Shown: positions 11,524-23,700 of the stretch, piece after piece
How positions within the stretch are numbered: position 1 is the stretch's first letter
Layout: each line of letters starts with the position of its first letter
Assembly: GCA_000310025.1 (NCBI GenBank)
Contig: FN649737.1
Location: forward strand, 2,741,528-2,805,527
Direction: 5' to 3'
From: Ectocarpus siliculosus
Lineage: Eukaryota > Sar > Phaeophyceae > Ectocarpales > Ectocarpaceae
DNA length: 64,000 nt
The notes under the pieces: generated by a model
Database searches by the model: none
What the model was told of the DNA's origin: nothing
What the model saw: only the letters and a program-made list of their open reading frames with translations
Made by a program: the position numbers and the translations under genes

Positions 11524-13763
11524 TGGTGCCGACGTTCCCTTTCAGGCTAGCAAGATGCCGGATCGCCTCGTGCTGCCGGACAAAGCCGATGATGAACAGA
11601 CCCATCGCCACGGCGTGGCGGAGCTTCACCGACGTCGCTAGCGCCAGGACGATGTCCGAGGCGCCGCCGCTCGACCTCGACCAGGCCTCCTCAGCCAGGA
11701 GACCCAGCGGGGGAGCCTCCACAAGAACTGTGAAAACCATCAGCTGGTAGTGCACGACGCCGGCCTGCATCACAATTTACGGCGGCGGGGAGGGGTGTGG
11801 GTTTGAGCTAAATCCGGAGGGGGCGTCATAGGCGTCCGTCCTTTATCTGGAACTAAAAAAAAGGAACCCTTCGTGGAAGCCGGGAACAAACCAACATTTC
11901 CAGACAAGGAACAAAATATTGTTGAACTGCCGGGGGAGGATGAAACTTAAACCGGATAGGTGTGCCTCACGCGCGCCGTTATTGAGCAGCATACGTTGCA
12001 CGCCGGCGGCACGAGCGCGGCAAATGACGCCTTCGATTCGGTTTGGTGCATCAGTGCGGGCGATCTCCGCAGCCACAACGCCAAGAAACAGAGCCTGCCC
12101 TTGTTTTCAGAAGAGGGAGTTCGAAGTGACCGCCGCAAATACAGTGCTGGCTGGTTGCCCTTCTGGCGCTGGAAACAAGGTTTCAAAGCAAGGCAAGCAT
12201 CCGAAGCAAGGCATTAAAAATTGAAGGCGAAGTACCGCAGGAGGGGAGGGTAGAGAGAGGCTCTTCTGTGTGACCACGGGTTGGAATAAAGGGCACTAGT
12301 GCTGTGAGCGCTGATTTGAAGTGAAGAACAAAAAAAAAAAAAAAAAAAAGCATCCGCAACGACAAAGACCATGCACCCCGACAACAAAAAACGACAACAA
12401 ACAGCAACAAACACACACCGCGTATCCAGCGAGGGACATTCGCGATGATCCCCAGGAGGACACCATGACGCACTCCCACAGCCTCCGGGCCGCATGAAGG
12501 TTGAGGAGCAGCAGACAGAGGAGGCTCTCGACCCCTAGCTCTAGCACTTGATCACTCCTCCCAGCGACCCTTGAACAAACGCTCTTCCCCTAGATTCAGG
12601 CAGGGAGAAGTGGGTGGTGGTGAGAATGGTGGGAGTTTTGTGGCCGTGGGAGGCGGAATGCCGATATAGAATGCTGCCGAGCGGGTGGGTTGGAAACACC
12701 CAAATATCCCGAAAACCGTGGAGAAGGGAATCGGGTGTAACAGCGGGTACCCGAGAAAATATCTGCCTTGGGATACCTCGCAACCCAAGGGATGTGTGAC
12801 GTCGAGCCGAACGCCGTGCTTCTCGATTTCTCACCATGCCACGCGCGATGTACGGAGTGCATAGGACCTCATGCCGAGAGTAGCAAAACCGACATAGAGC
12901 AAAATCGTGAATGGATGACAAACCCTTTTGGTGGGCTTTTCTCACCCCTCAAAGTTCGCCCGCCAAACACATACGGGCCCCTAGTAGCGTTGTAGTAGTC
13001 CCAGAACCTGGTACCCGGTGGCGGGAACCCGGTTCTGACCCAGCCGTGGCACAACCCTACTTGCAAGACTGGGTGAAGGATTTCGAGACGCTCTTGCGGT
13101 ATCCTCGGGGTGTGAATTATGGTGGAACCTTACTGTGTTTTAAGGCGGCAAAGGGCAAGCTCGTTCCACAAGACTGGCGTGCCAGGTATTAGGTAGGTCC
13201 GGGAACAAGAGGAGACAACACCACAAAAGTCAGAAACGATCGAGAGTGGAGGATGTCTCTTCCACGTACAGCGCCCTCGACAAAAACCAACCGCAGCAAA
13301 CCGAACACGCCGAAGGGTTTCCACAACCTCTCCACCGCTCCTCTCAAATGGCATGTCTGGCTTGGCACAGCAAAGAACGCCGGGAGGGTGACCAGCTTCT
13401 GGTTCATCCTGGTGAACCGTAGCCTAGACCGGCGAAATCGCTCCTCCGTCCTGGCATTGTCGGGAAGCGAGGTCTAACGACTAGAGTACGGCATGCGCTT
13501 GCGTGAGTACACCCCCCTCCTCTCAAACGGGTTTCGCCTCTTGGTAGCTTCAATGGCGCACCTGGACGCTCCCTACGAAGAGAGAACCGCCGTATAAGAT
13601 CGTGTCGATGAAGACGAGCGCGCTCGACACAAGGCAGAAGAAGTAGAAGTGGGAGAACAAGCGCTTGGGCACCTCAACCTTGAGCCACCTCAGCGGAAAG
13701 CCAGCTTCCGAGGTCGTAGAAGCCCCGGGCCGGAGCTTGCCGTGCAGAAAAATCGAGTACAAC
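10458..13763 (-). CDS. SRD5A3: Polyprenol reductase / steroid 5-alpha-reductase-like protein (N-terminal exon not found)
   Basis: Endoplasmic-reticulum membrane enzyme of the SRD5A3/DFG10 family, which in characterised members is needed to convert polyprenol to dolichol for N-glycosylation. Four exons on the minus strand join in frame: 13763-13562, 12538-12419, 11764-11522 and 10718-10458 (stop TGA), about 275 codons. Family landmarks appear in order: HGKLRPG, VPKRLFSHFYFFCL, LLLLNLHAARRLWECV, a hydrophobic segment with GLFIIGFVRQHEAIRHL, GWFRYVSCPHYFAELLVY and the C-terminal WYQQKFEDYPRDRRRLIPGVW region. Relatives have about 40 more N-terminal residues with one membrane span. That first exon should lie between 13764 and the divergent gene at 14776, but I could not identify it. 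The donor of the third exon listed is the first GT of a (GT)n microsatellite. The assignment to SRD5A3 rather than SRD5A1/2 rests on the PKR.FSHFY motif. Confidence 0.85.
11395..11520. repeat. Dispersed repeat plus (CA)n microsatellite
   Basis: Bases 11395-11480 (cattggtcagccggttagcg and neighbours) are an inverted relative of the tandem units at 45765-46440 and of 60310-60405. They run directly into about 20 CA repeats (11482-11521). On the minus strand the microsatellite is GT repeat and supplies the splice donor of a polyprenol reductase exon ending at 11522. Confidence 0.6.
13395..13513 (-). repeat. SINE-like repeat fragment
   Basis: Related to the repeats at 16415, 18278 and 23461. It shares ccgtagcct(a/g)gaccggcgaaa, a diverged gttgtagggatgcgag-type segment and an end in gagtacacccccc. 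It lies just downstream of a polyprenol reductase exon on the genomic plus side, inside that gene's intron. Confidence 0.5.
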
Positions 13764-14775
13764 CTGCTTGCATGTTAGGTTTGGTCGCCAAGCCGGGGAC
13801 GTGCGGGTGCGGTGAGAACGCGGGAATACATGCAAATGGTGGGATGTTTTTTCCCCGGGGCTTTTGGCCGAGGCCCCCGACTGACGGGATGATGGGTGCG
13901 CTGGTGACCCCGGCTTCTCTGCTTAACTGCTGTGGCAGCTGACAATCCCATCAGTTTGCCGGGGTTCGGCTGGGATCAGGTATTCAATATATGTTCCTTG
14001 ATAGCAACGCTGTTGTTCGTCGCACGCAAGGCATCGATGCGAGCTCCAAAATTGTAGCCCCGCCAATGGGGCAAGTCAGGACAAAGCGTAGCTGTAACGA
14101 CACGCACACGGGCGGTATACTACTGCTTCTGTAGCGCAGTGCCGTTCTTGGAACAGGACTCCTAACCCACAACAATATCATACGTAGTCGCACTTGAGAT
14201 CCTCCACCCTCCACGCTACAGCAGTATACAGGTGCCAAACGCGGAGAGATTCTCGGTATCCTGAAATCGAAAAATGTGCGACATTTGGTTGGCGGCTAGA
14301 AGTTCTCTATGGGCGACCCAGCGCACCATCAGCGTGTCGGCTGTGGTGTAGGCACCCAACGTCACACCCGCCCGCTTCACACGCCCCGTTTGCAACACGT
14401 GAGGCAGCCGCAAAACATGCGAGTCGTCGCGAGCTGCTGCATACACTTTACCTAGGGGTTGCTGCGACAAAGGCCGTTAGAATTGTCAGGACCGCCCATC
14501 CTAGACGCTCAGCATTGCAAAGTTCCACCATCTCGGTTCTAGCCTACTGCGCACGAGGCAGTGTCCACCCTGCACTCACACAGCGCCAGCAACCGAGCCT
14601 CTAGGTTGTTTCGGAAAGCAGAAAGGCGGCACAACAAGTGACGGGGCTCTGTGTGTCATGTCAACTTGCCCCTCCCTGCGCGAACCATAATCCCTCTCGA
14701 ACTTGTAACTCCCTTTCCTGAACTCGCCGCTCGGCAGCTGTGGGAAAGACAACAGACAGACCACAAGCACGCACG

Positions 14776-17700
14776 ATGATGGCGGCGATGGTATCAGCCG
14801 CGCCTCGTAATGTGGGCGGGGAGATCCTCGTGCCACCAAGTGGCCAGGTGAAGCTCAAGGACAAAACAACCCCGGTGATTGAACAGGTGAGCTAAATCCA
14901 CCGCGTTTTGTCCGTGTGTGGTCGTATCTGTTGAACACCTTCTCCCCCCGTACCACGCGTTCTCCCGTCGCTATGCCCCCATTGCTTTGGGAAGGGCTCG
15001 AGAGTCCACAAGAGTGCTAGTGGGAGCATTGCAATTGCACTCATAGAGGTGTCGCTGCCGTAAACATTTCCTTTAAAGAAGTAGAGATCAAGCTGTGGTA
15101 TCCGGCTACCAGGTTGCGTAAGATGTCACACTCCCTGGACCGATTTTCAAAGCTCGATTACTCCACGACGAAGAGAATGCCGAAATCAAAGGATATGGTT
15201 TCGGAAAACGCTCGACGAGACGGTTCCAACGCCGCCATTGTCGGCACCGTCACTGCTTTTCCTGCCGAGAAATCGAGCTTCGAAAATCGGGCCAGGCGGT
15301 GTGATATCTATCATACGTTGCGTTCGGTATGTTTTTGGGCACATCGTTGTCTGAGAGGACAGCGATCGGCTAATTACTGCGGCGCGTCCTTTCAGGTGCT
15401 CCCCTGCCCGTTCACTTGCAGCTGTACACCCCCCGCACAAACAAGAGACCTTTTGCGCGGTACTATTTCATTTCTAAACGCTTCATTCCACCACGGAGGA
15501 CCTCTCCAGCATCCATTAACCCTTGCCCGGCTGGAGTGGCATTCGGATCAAGAAGACCCACAACATAGTCTAGCATCGTAGGGCGTTAACGACGACGGAT
15601 CATGGACCATTTTTTTTCACCGAACGCACTTTATAAAAAAAACAAATTAAAAAGGTGGCAAAGGAGCAGCTGGACCCCGAAGCTCGGCCATTGGTGTTCA
15701 CGCGAGGCAGGGCGGACTTGTCCCTCTTGAAGCTGTTGCTGTCGAGCAGGGGAGCTTCCATCTGGACGGACGAGGTGGGTGTCTTTCCCTCCCTGTGTCT
15801 TTGTTTTGCTTTTGTTCTATCAACGAATTCATTCCTGTCCATGGGAAAGAGTCCTGGCAATCTTTGTTCATAGTTGACATTCCCTTGTGTTTGTTGGTGA
15901 GGTACTGGATGGAGCCCGTGTCAGGGTTGGATGTGGGACAGGAGACAGATCTCGTATCGCGCGGGGGGCACTAGAAGGGTAGTCTTTTGGAGAAAGGCTT
16001 GCGCGAAGAGGCGGTGTTTTGTGTCCGCGCGCTGCTGCTCCAGAGGCCTAGTGGCCCTGCTGCTACCTCAGCAACGACCCGCGGGAAGTTTTAATGGCAA
16101 GCCAGCTAGCTGTTCCGGGTAAAGCTCTCGTTGCCTGCTTCCTGAATGTGTTGTCGTGTTTGTCATGGCTGTGGGGCGTTGCCTTAACACCAAACGGGTG
16201 TCACCTGGACTCACTTGGAATTACAGCAGTAGCGTCGGCGCCATATTGGTTTGACGTTTGTTGGAAACCTCTCCGACAAGTGAGGTGTGCGCATTGTAAA
16301 CATCCTTTTTTCATCGTGCTTGGAGTGAGCGCACGGCAGTCCCGAGTCCTGCCACCGCTGCCTCCTCCTTCCTCCCTCTCACCCCCCCCCATTCCACCTT
16401 TGGCAAAGTAGGAAGGAGCGATTGGCCATCGGTCCTGTTTGAAAAGTTCTCCATCCTCTCGTCGAAGACACGTGGTCAACAAGTTAGGCATGCAAGAGTA
16501 CGCCCTGCTCTGGTCCATCCTTTTGAACCGTAGCCTGGACCGGCGAAAACCCGGTATATCGTCCCGGCGTTGTAGGGATGCGAGCTTCAACGACTGCGGC
16601 ATGCATTTACATCAGTACATGCCTCTTTTCGTTTGCGTTTACTTTTTGCAGGAGCACGACCGGACCAACGTGAAGATGACACGCCCGGCGCACGACAAGT
16701 GGGGTATCTCGAAGATCGTCCTCGTCTTCTGCGACGACTTCCTCAAGAGGGTGTACACGTTCCCGTGGTACCACGAGCCGGAGTGGAAGGAGGTCAGAGG
16801 TGTAGCGTTCGTTTGGCCGTGTCTTTGCCTCCATGAGCAAGTAGCGCACGCGTGAATACAACAATCACACGTCTCGACGTCGCGGGGGGACTTTCACGCT
16901 TGGTGCGCTGGCTGTCACCGTCGCCTTCCTCAAGGTTTGACCCCCCCCCCCCCCCCCCCCCCCCTTTTTTTTTTTTTTTTTTTTTTCTCTCACNNNNNNN
17001 NNNNNNNNNNNNNNNNNNNNNNNNNNNNNNNNNNNNNNNNNNNNNNNNNNNNNNNNNNNNNNNNNNNNNNNNNNNNNNNNNNNNNNNNNNNNNTAGCGTT
17101 CGTTTGGCGGTGTTTTTGCCTCCAGGAGCAAGTAGCGCAGGGGGGAATACAACAATCACACGTTTTGAGGTCGGGGGGGGACTTTCACGCTGGGGGGGCT
17201 GGCTGTCCCCGTCCTCTTCCGTCAAGGTTTGCCCCCCCCCCCCCCCCCCGCCGCCTTTTTTTTTTTTTTTTTTTTTTGCGGTAACCATAATGGTGGTCGA
17301 GTAGATCATGTTGTGCGGGGTCGAGAAACCTCACTCCGCGCAACGGGGGATGATCGCACCACGTTGTGTTAAAATGGTCAAGCTTCCTCGAGGCAGTTAC
17401 ACAGTGCTTACAACTGTCTCTGGAAGTGAAAGCACCAGAAAATAAATTAAGTCATACGTAGCTGTCATCCGTACGCAAGGAAGTAAGCACAAGATGCCGA
17501 ACACCCTTAGCAGGATGCAGCTCACCCTTCATGCGACTCGCCAAATACCTCACGGCGCTTCGCGCTTGGTGAATGTGAGCCTGGTCCGGTGAGAACCCGG
17601 CGTGCTCCGTCCCGGCTTTGTAGGGATGGGAGGTCAATGGTCAAACGATTAGGCCATGCAAGATTAGGAGTACCCCCCCCCCCCCCCCGCCGCCACAGTA

Positions 17701-20700
17701 GCCTCCACGAGGACAATAATGTTGGTTTTTGTAGGGAGTTAGGTTAGGGATACGTGACCCCCCTCTCTATTTCATATACTTATAGTAAAATCCTCGCGAG
17801 GGCGGTCCTTTCTTTAACCGTTTGCTGCACACCCCCTTTTTCTTCAGGCCTCGCAGCCCGCCCTGGACGTGCTTGGCCCCCTACTTGCTGCGCTGCCTAC
17901 TACCCCCCCCTTCTGAAAAGTATGAAGTTTTAAATTTCCCCCCCCCCCCCCCCCATTTTCCCACCGTTTGTTGCACCCCCCTCTCCTCAGGCGTTGCAGC
18001 CGGTCTTGGACGTGCTTGGCATACCGGAGGAGAAAATGGTGCGCTGCCTGCTGGCTTCGATGCCCCCCGGGTGCGTCATACCCGTCCATCACGACACCGG
18101 GCACTGGGTGCAGCACACGCACCGGGTGCACGTCGCGGTCGTCACCGACGTGAGCGAGGTGAGGGAGAGCAAGCGGCATCGCACACACGCGGAGGCGCGC
18201 GTGTGACTACTTGGTGGCCTTTGTTTGTTCTTGCTTGCATCCCGCCGTACGATGCAGAACCTACGCATGAGTACACCCCCGCGCCTCGATTGGCGATCGG
18301 TCCTGTGGGAACAGTACTCCGTCCTCTCGAGGACGCGTGGTCAATGGTCTGACAGCCAAAACCCCTCCCCCTCTGTGGACCCAGCCTATCGGTCCGTCCC
18401 GGGGTTGTAGGGATGCGAGGCCAATGATGTAACGACGATGGCATGCGATTACATGAGCCCCCACCTCCCCCTGTGTGAATCGCCGTCGCCCCCCCTCCCC
18501 GAAGGTCGACTTTTTGGTTGGGCCTGACCCGAAACACATGAGGAAGGTGATGTTCGATGAGGGCAGGGTGGTGGAGTTCAACAACCAGGCCAAGCACGCC
18601 GTCACCAACCGGTGGTCCAGAAATCGCGTGCACCTCATCCTGGACTATGTCGACGTGAGTTTTTTTTTTTTTGTCGCCTGCTTGCAGATCTGCTGCTACA
18701 CGGTACCACCTGGTACAGCAGAGGTCCCTGTTTACGGCCGCTTTGGTCCATGGAACAGCATCGGCCTTGTACAACCGGGCACCGGGCACTATTCATGGCA
18801 CGAGACAACTTGAATATTTCATGTGTGCTTAGTAGCGATTCAACCGGCCTTAGACAGGGCAACCGGCCTTAAATGCGCGGCCTTAAACAGGGACCTCTAC
18901 TGTTATTGTTTTGGTTTCCTGCTGGCCACGATTCCACGACTCCCCTCGACCCTCCCCCCCCCCCCCCCTCGACAGGAATACCCCCTGGACTTCGTACGGC
19001 TCGCCCCGGGGTCCAAGCTTGTACAGACGCGAAGAAGCATCGACGTTGAGGGTCTGGTCACGAGACAAGGGCCGGACCCTGCCTTCGTAGTCCTAGGCGG
19101 ACAGAAGTGCGGGACGACCCTGCTTTACGAGTGCCTCAACCAGCACCCGCTCGTCGCGCGCGGTCGGCGCAGAGAGACGCACTTCTTCGACTGGGCTTGG
19201 CCGGCGAAGGGGGAGTCGCTGACGGTGGACCAGCTGCGAGAATCTTGTGAGTTTTCTTGTTGTTTTTGTTTTTTTTTCGTGGTGTGCGCAAGACGCAGGG
19301 ATTGTGTGTCTTCATTCTAGACCCGGACGAGTCAACTTGTCGCAGTCGGGTGGCGTTGTTGTCGTTGTTGTTGTTGCCATTGTTGTTATTGTTGTTGTTG
19401 TTGGTGGTGGTGGTGTTTGCTGTGTTCGCAAGACGAAAGGAATTATATTACTCCATACGAGAGACAGGCTTCAAGGGACCTAGTCCGAAGACGGTACGGT
19501 GTAATCTGCCCATGATTTACCTTGTGTTGTCGCCCGTCTTTTCGAGCGACTTTTCCCCCTCGCTTGTACCTCAAAAGCCGTTTCACCCGCGGAGGTTCAC
19601 GTCGTTTCCTTTTAGCCGGCAGTCAGTGTGTGAGTTCCCTCTTACATGGCTGCTTTCACTCCGTCTCTATGCCCGCCCCCCCCGCCCCCCTCTCTCTCTC
19701 CTCTGCCTTATCGGCCTTTCCGTCTGCACGTCTCTGCCTTTGTTTCTCTATCGCTTGTGGTGTCTTGCGGTCCATGGGTGACGTGTTACTCTCTCCCTGG
19801 TCCCCGCTTTTCCCTTCCGCTTCCTCTATCGTTCTCATGACCGCGTTCAGACATGGCGTTCTTCTACGCGGAAGAACTGAAATCCCATCCTTCCATCGTG
19901 ACTGGGGAGTCGACCCCGTCATATCTATTGCGCGGGTAAGACAGATGAGAGGCGGTTTTGGAACGAATTAATAGATGGCAATTTCGTTTCCTTCGATGTA
20001 TCCCACGTGATGCCGGTGTCGGCTACGCTGTTGTACCAAAACACCTACTTCCCAATTGGTTGTTATTTGTAGGTTTTTGTTTGGTGAGGTTCTTCTTGAT
20101 ATCCAAGGGTTCGCGCTATGTGGTGCGGGGATACTTTCGAATTCAGGTACAACGCTGTTGCCCTCCTCTCTATCCGCGTGGATGACGTCACAGCACATGG
20201 CCGCCAGATGCGGGGCACACTCAATGCCGAACACCATGATTTTCGCCCCGAATCTGCGTCAACAGTGTCCCGTCGGGCATATATGACGTATTAGCCGACC
20301 CTCTGATTGCCTTAATCTGGCTGCCTCCCCGCGGTTTTCTCCAAGTGTAAGCGTCTTTGGTTACGCACGCCACGTTGTTGTATGTTTTTCGGACTGTCTA
20401 CCCGACCCATTTCTTCGAAGACTTTTTTCCTGATATGAAGTTTAAGCTTGTCGCTTGCTACTATATTGATAGCCATGCCTCCACGGTGGGCCTCTCTCTC
20501 TCTATGTGTGAACGTTTTTCACAAAATCCTCAACAGCAAGCCCAAAATACTTTGCTCGTCCTGCCCGTCCCGTTCCCTTGCCTTCGGCGGCCCGGGGTGT
20601 GTGTGTGATTTACTACAGAGATCTGGTCATACCTCGATTGAAGAACGTCGCCGGGAAGACACGCCTCCTGGTGATGCTGAGGGACCCCGTGAAACGGGCG

Positions 20701-23700
20701 TACTCTCACTACCACATGGCGGTTGACCCAGAGGGCACCCCTGCGCAGCTGAGGAGTCGAGGTGCAGTTTTGGTCCCGATATATCGCGGTTCCGAGCAGC
20801 GCGCGGTTGCCGATATATATGTACATATAAGATTTGGTCACTTTTCATGCTTCGGCGTTTCTTTCTTTCGCGGCAGCGAGCCTATTATCGCAATTCCTTC
20901 TCAGCGGCACGCAGGAGGCTCGTCGGTACATTAACGCCCGCGCCCGGAGCTCGGTAGGCCTCCGTGACGCGTGTGGTTGACGGCCAAAGTTGCGAAAACT
21001 GGCTCAAAACCCCGGGGACGCGTTCCGCGCTGACAAAGCCTGGCGAACCAATTCTGAAACCTATCAAACCCATTTAACTACGACGGTTTGAAATATTTGC
21101 CTCTTGCTTCTCCACTTTCATTCGTACATTCATTCATTCATCCGATGATTCATGGCTGTGACTCTTCATGTCATCGCATTTTGTCCAACAGCAGTACCTA
21201 CGTTTACTACACTTCGCAGCGGGCCAAGTTTAGACAAGTCTGAGAGCGTGCATCCAGCCGCAGTGTTGAACATCCCATTTGTGGTGTTGTTTCGGCTTCA
21301 AATGCGGTTCCCATCGGAAACCTGCCATCATCAATCAAAGACATCATGGAAGTCTGAGTTTTCGCTGCCAAAATATTGTCCACTCGAGCTGGCTCCAATC
21401 AATGTAGAATATAACAACGTGCGCGATGTTTTGTGCGGAAATACCAGCGTTGTAAGACATACAGTCCCTCTTCGGGCAATGCGTATGTGGTCTTGCGCCA
21501 CCTGAGGGAGGGTAGACACCCGTCCCGAAGGGAGACCTTGTATATATATATATCGTGGGAAAAAATCCTTGACACAACAAACTAGCCTGCTACTCTGTTT
21601 TTTTTTTTTCTTGTGTGTCTTTGTGAGACCATTTTGGTTCGCAGGTGCGTGCGTCTTTTAGTCATTTTATTTGCTCTTGGTTTCTCCTCTCGATGACTAA
21701 GTAAGTTACTTTTCAGGGAAAATAGTTCCTTTGGCGAAACAACTTAGCCTGCTGTTTATTTACCATTCAGGGACCTTCCTCCAATAGCGCGTGTCCCGAA
21801 ATAACGTGGTGAAATCTGTATTTTTCTATTCCGCGGCATGTGGGGACCACTATTGTATGGGACAGGAGGGTGAGGATCACACTAGCTTGCGAGCAGGTTG
21901 TGGGGGAGATGTAGAGGAGATTGTGCCTCGCGATTGCCGGGGTTGGTCCTGAAACGTCCCCTCTCGGCAAAGTGTCTTGTTTTAGTATACGCCCATGTAT
22001 AAAATGACAGAAAAATTGTACCCGTCCGAAACAATTCCACCGTTGAAGGGGGCGCGTTGAAGTCTTTGCAGTGAACTCTAAAGGATTGCTGTCTTTTTTT
22101 TGTCATCTGTTTTTTTCGCAATATCGTGTTCGTTCATCTTTTCTGTTTTTTTTGTGAGGCGGGGGTGGCTTGAAGATAGAACGCATGGTTCTGATTGGAG
22201 TGCCGTCTTTCGATATACGACGAGAAAAAATTCATACAGTTCTTGTTTTTGTCGGTCAGGCGGAGGAGGCTGGACGAGCAAGACCTTTGAGCAGGTCGTC
22301 GAGGAGGAGAGAGCGGTGCTCGAGAAAGCCGGTGTCGGCCCCGCAACTTCCCCGGGGGACTTCGCAAGGGACTACCTCAGCACACGACCAAACGGCTACG
22401 GAGGGCACAGGTTAGTGCTTAAACACAAGAAATGGTGATTTTTCTGTTCTCTTACTGAAGACACATTATGCCCATCTCTTCCAGAAAAAACGAGTCCGTG
22501 GTAGAATAGCAATGAATTCGTAGTGTTGTCCGATGACCAACTTGTATTTCGACGGCTCCCCGAGCAGCAGTTCGCGATATTGTGGGTAACAGGCTCAATA
22601 CGCACACGACCCTACGGAGGTCACAGGTTAGTTGCTTTTTTTTGTTCTCTTGCTGAAGCACACCAAATTCATCTCTTCGACAGATCACAGTCAAGGTAGA
22701 TTAGCAATGACTTCGTAGTGTTGTACGGTGACCAACTTGTATTTCTACGGCTCCCCGAGCAGCAATTACCGATGTTGTGGGTAGCAGGCTCCGTAAGACA
22801 GTTTGGTGGCCATCGTTGAAAACTGGCTTGTCCATCCGGAGTATGTCGGCACAAAAGGGATTTGATTTGCCCGTCGTGTACACGACATACCCCCTCGGTG
22901 TGTGTTCCTTGATTCTGCTGCAAAGCTCACCTCCCAACCGGATCGCCTCCCTTCCCTTGCATCACAAGAACCGAGAAAGCCGTCAGGTGTTGTTTCCCTT
23001 TTTCTGTATGCAAGGCTCAAGGTGGTCCCCCATTCACTTGCAACCCAAGGATCGAAAAGCTCGTTTTGTGGTGTTTCACTCTGCCGCAACGCTCGCTTCC
23101 GAACGGCGCCCCTCTCGGTTGGGCCCCTCACGTTCGTCGGGACATTTTTAATCAATCACTACAACCCCCCGCGTGCTCCAACGCCACTCTTGCATATTCA
23201 GCCTGTTGGGGCGAGGCCTGTACGCGTTGCAGTTGCAGCCGTGGCTTGAGGCGTTCGGCCGGGATCAGATCAAGGTCCTATTCCTCGAGGAAGTGGTGAA
23301 GGTGAGCGAGAGGCCGGAGGGCTTGGGGCGTTATGTCCACTTGTTTTTGGACGTGTTTGTTTTTCGTGTTTGTGTTGGGGGGCACATGCATGCAGACCTT
23401 GCACCCACGCTCCCAGGCACCTAAAAGCGTTTATTGAAGGCCTGGGGCCATATATACAGGAATCTCCAAGGGGAGGGGGGCGTACTCGTATGTTTTGCAT
23501 GCCTTAGCGGTTAGACCATTGACCACGCGTCCTCGAGAGGACGGAGCATTGTTCCCACAGGACCGATCACCGATGGCCAATCTATCTTTCCTACTTTGCC
23601 AAAGGTGGCTCAGAAATGAATCTTCAAGGGGGGGGATGGAGGGGTACTCATAGTCGTGCATGCCGTAGCCGTTAGACCATTGACCTCGCATCCCTACAAA

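Noticed and set aside
15114-15581. 155-codon open frame in intron 1 of the fusion gene
   Set aside because: Overlaps a dispersed repeat also found inverted at 57481, and is not needed for the continuous exon phases.
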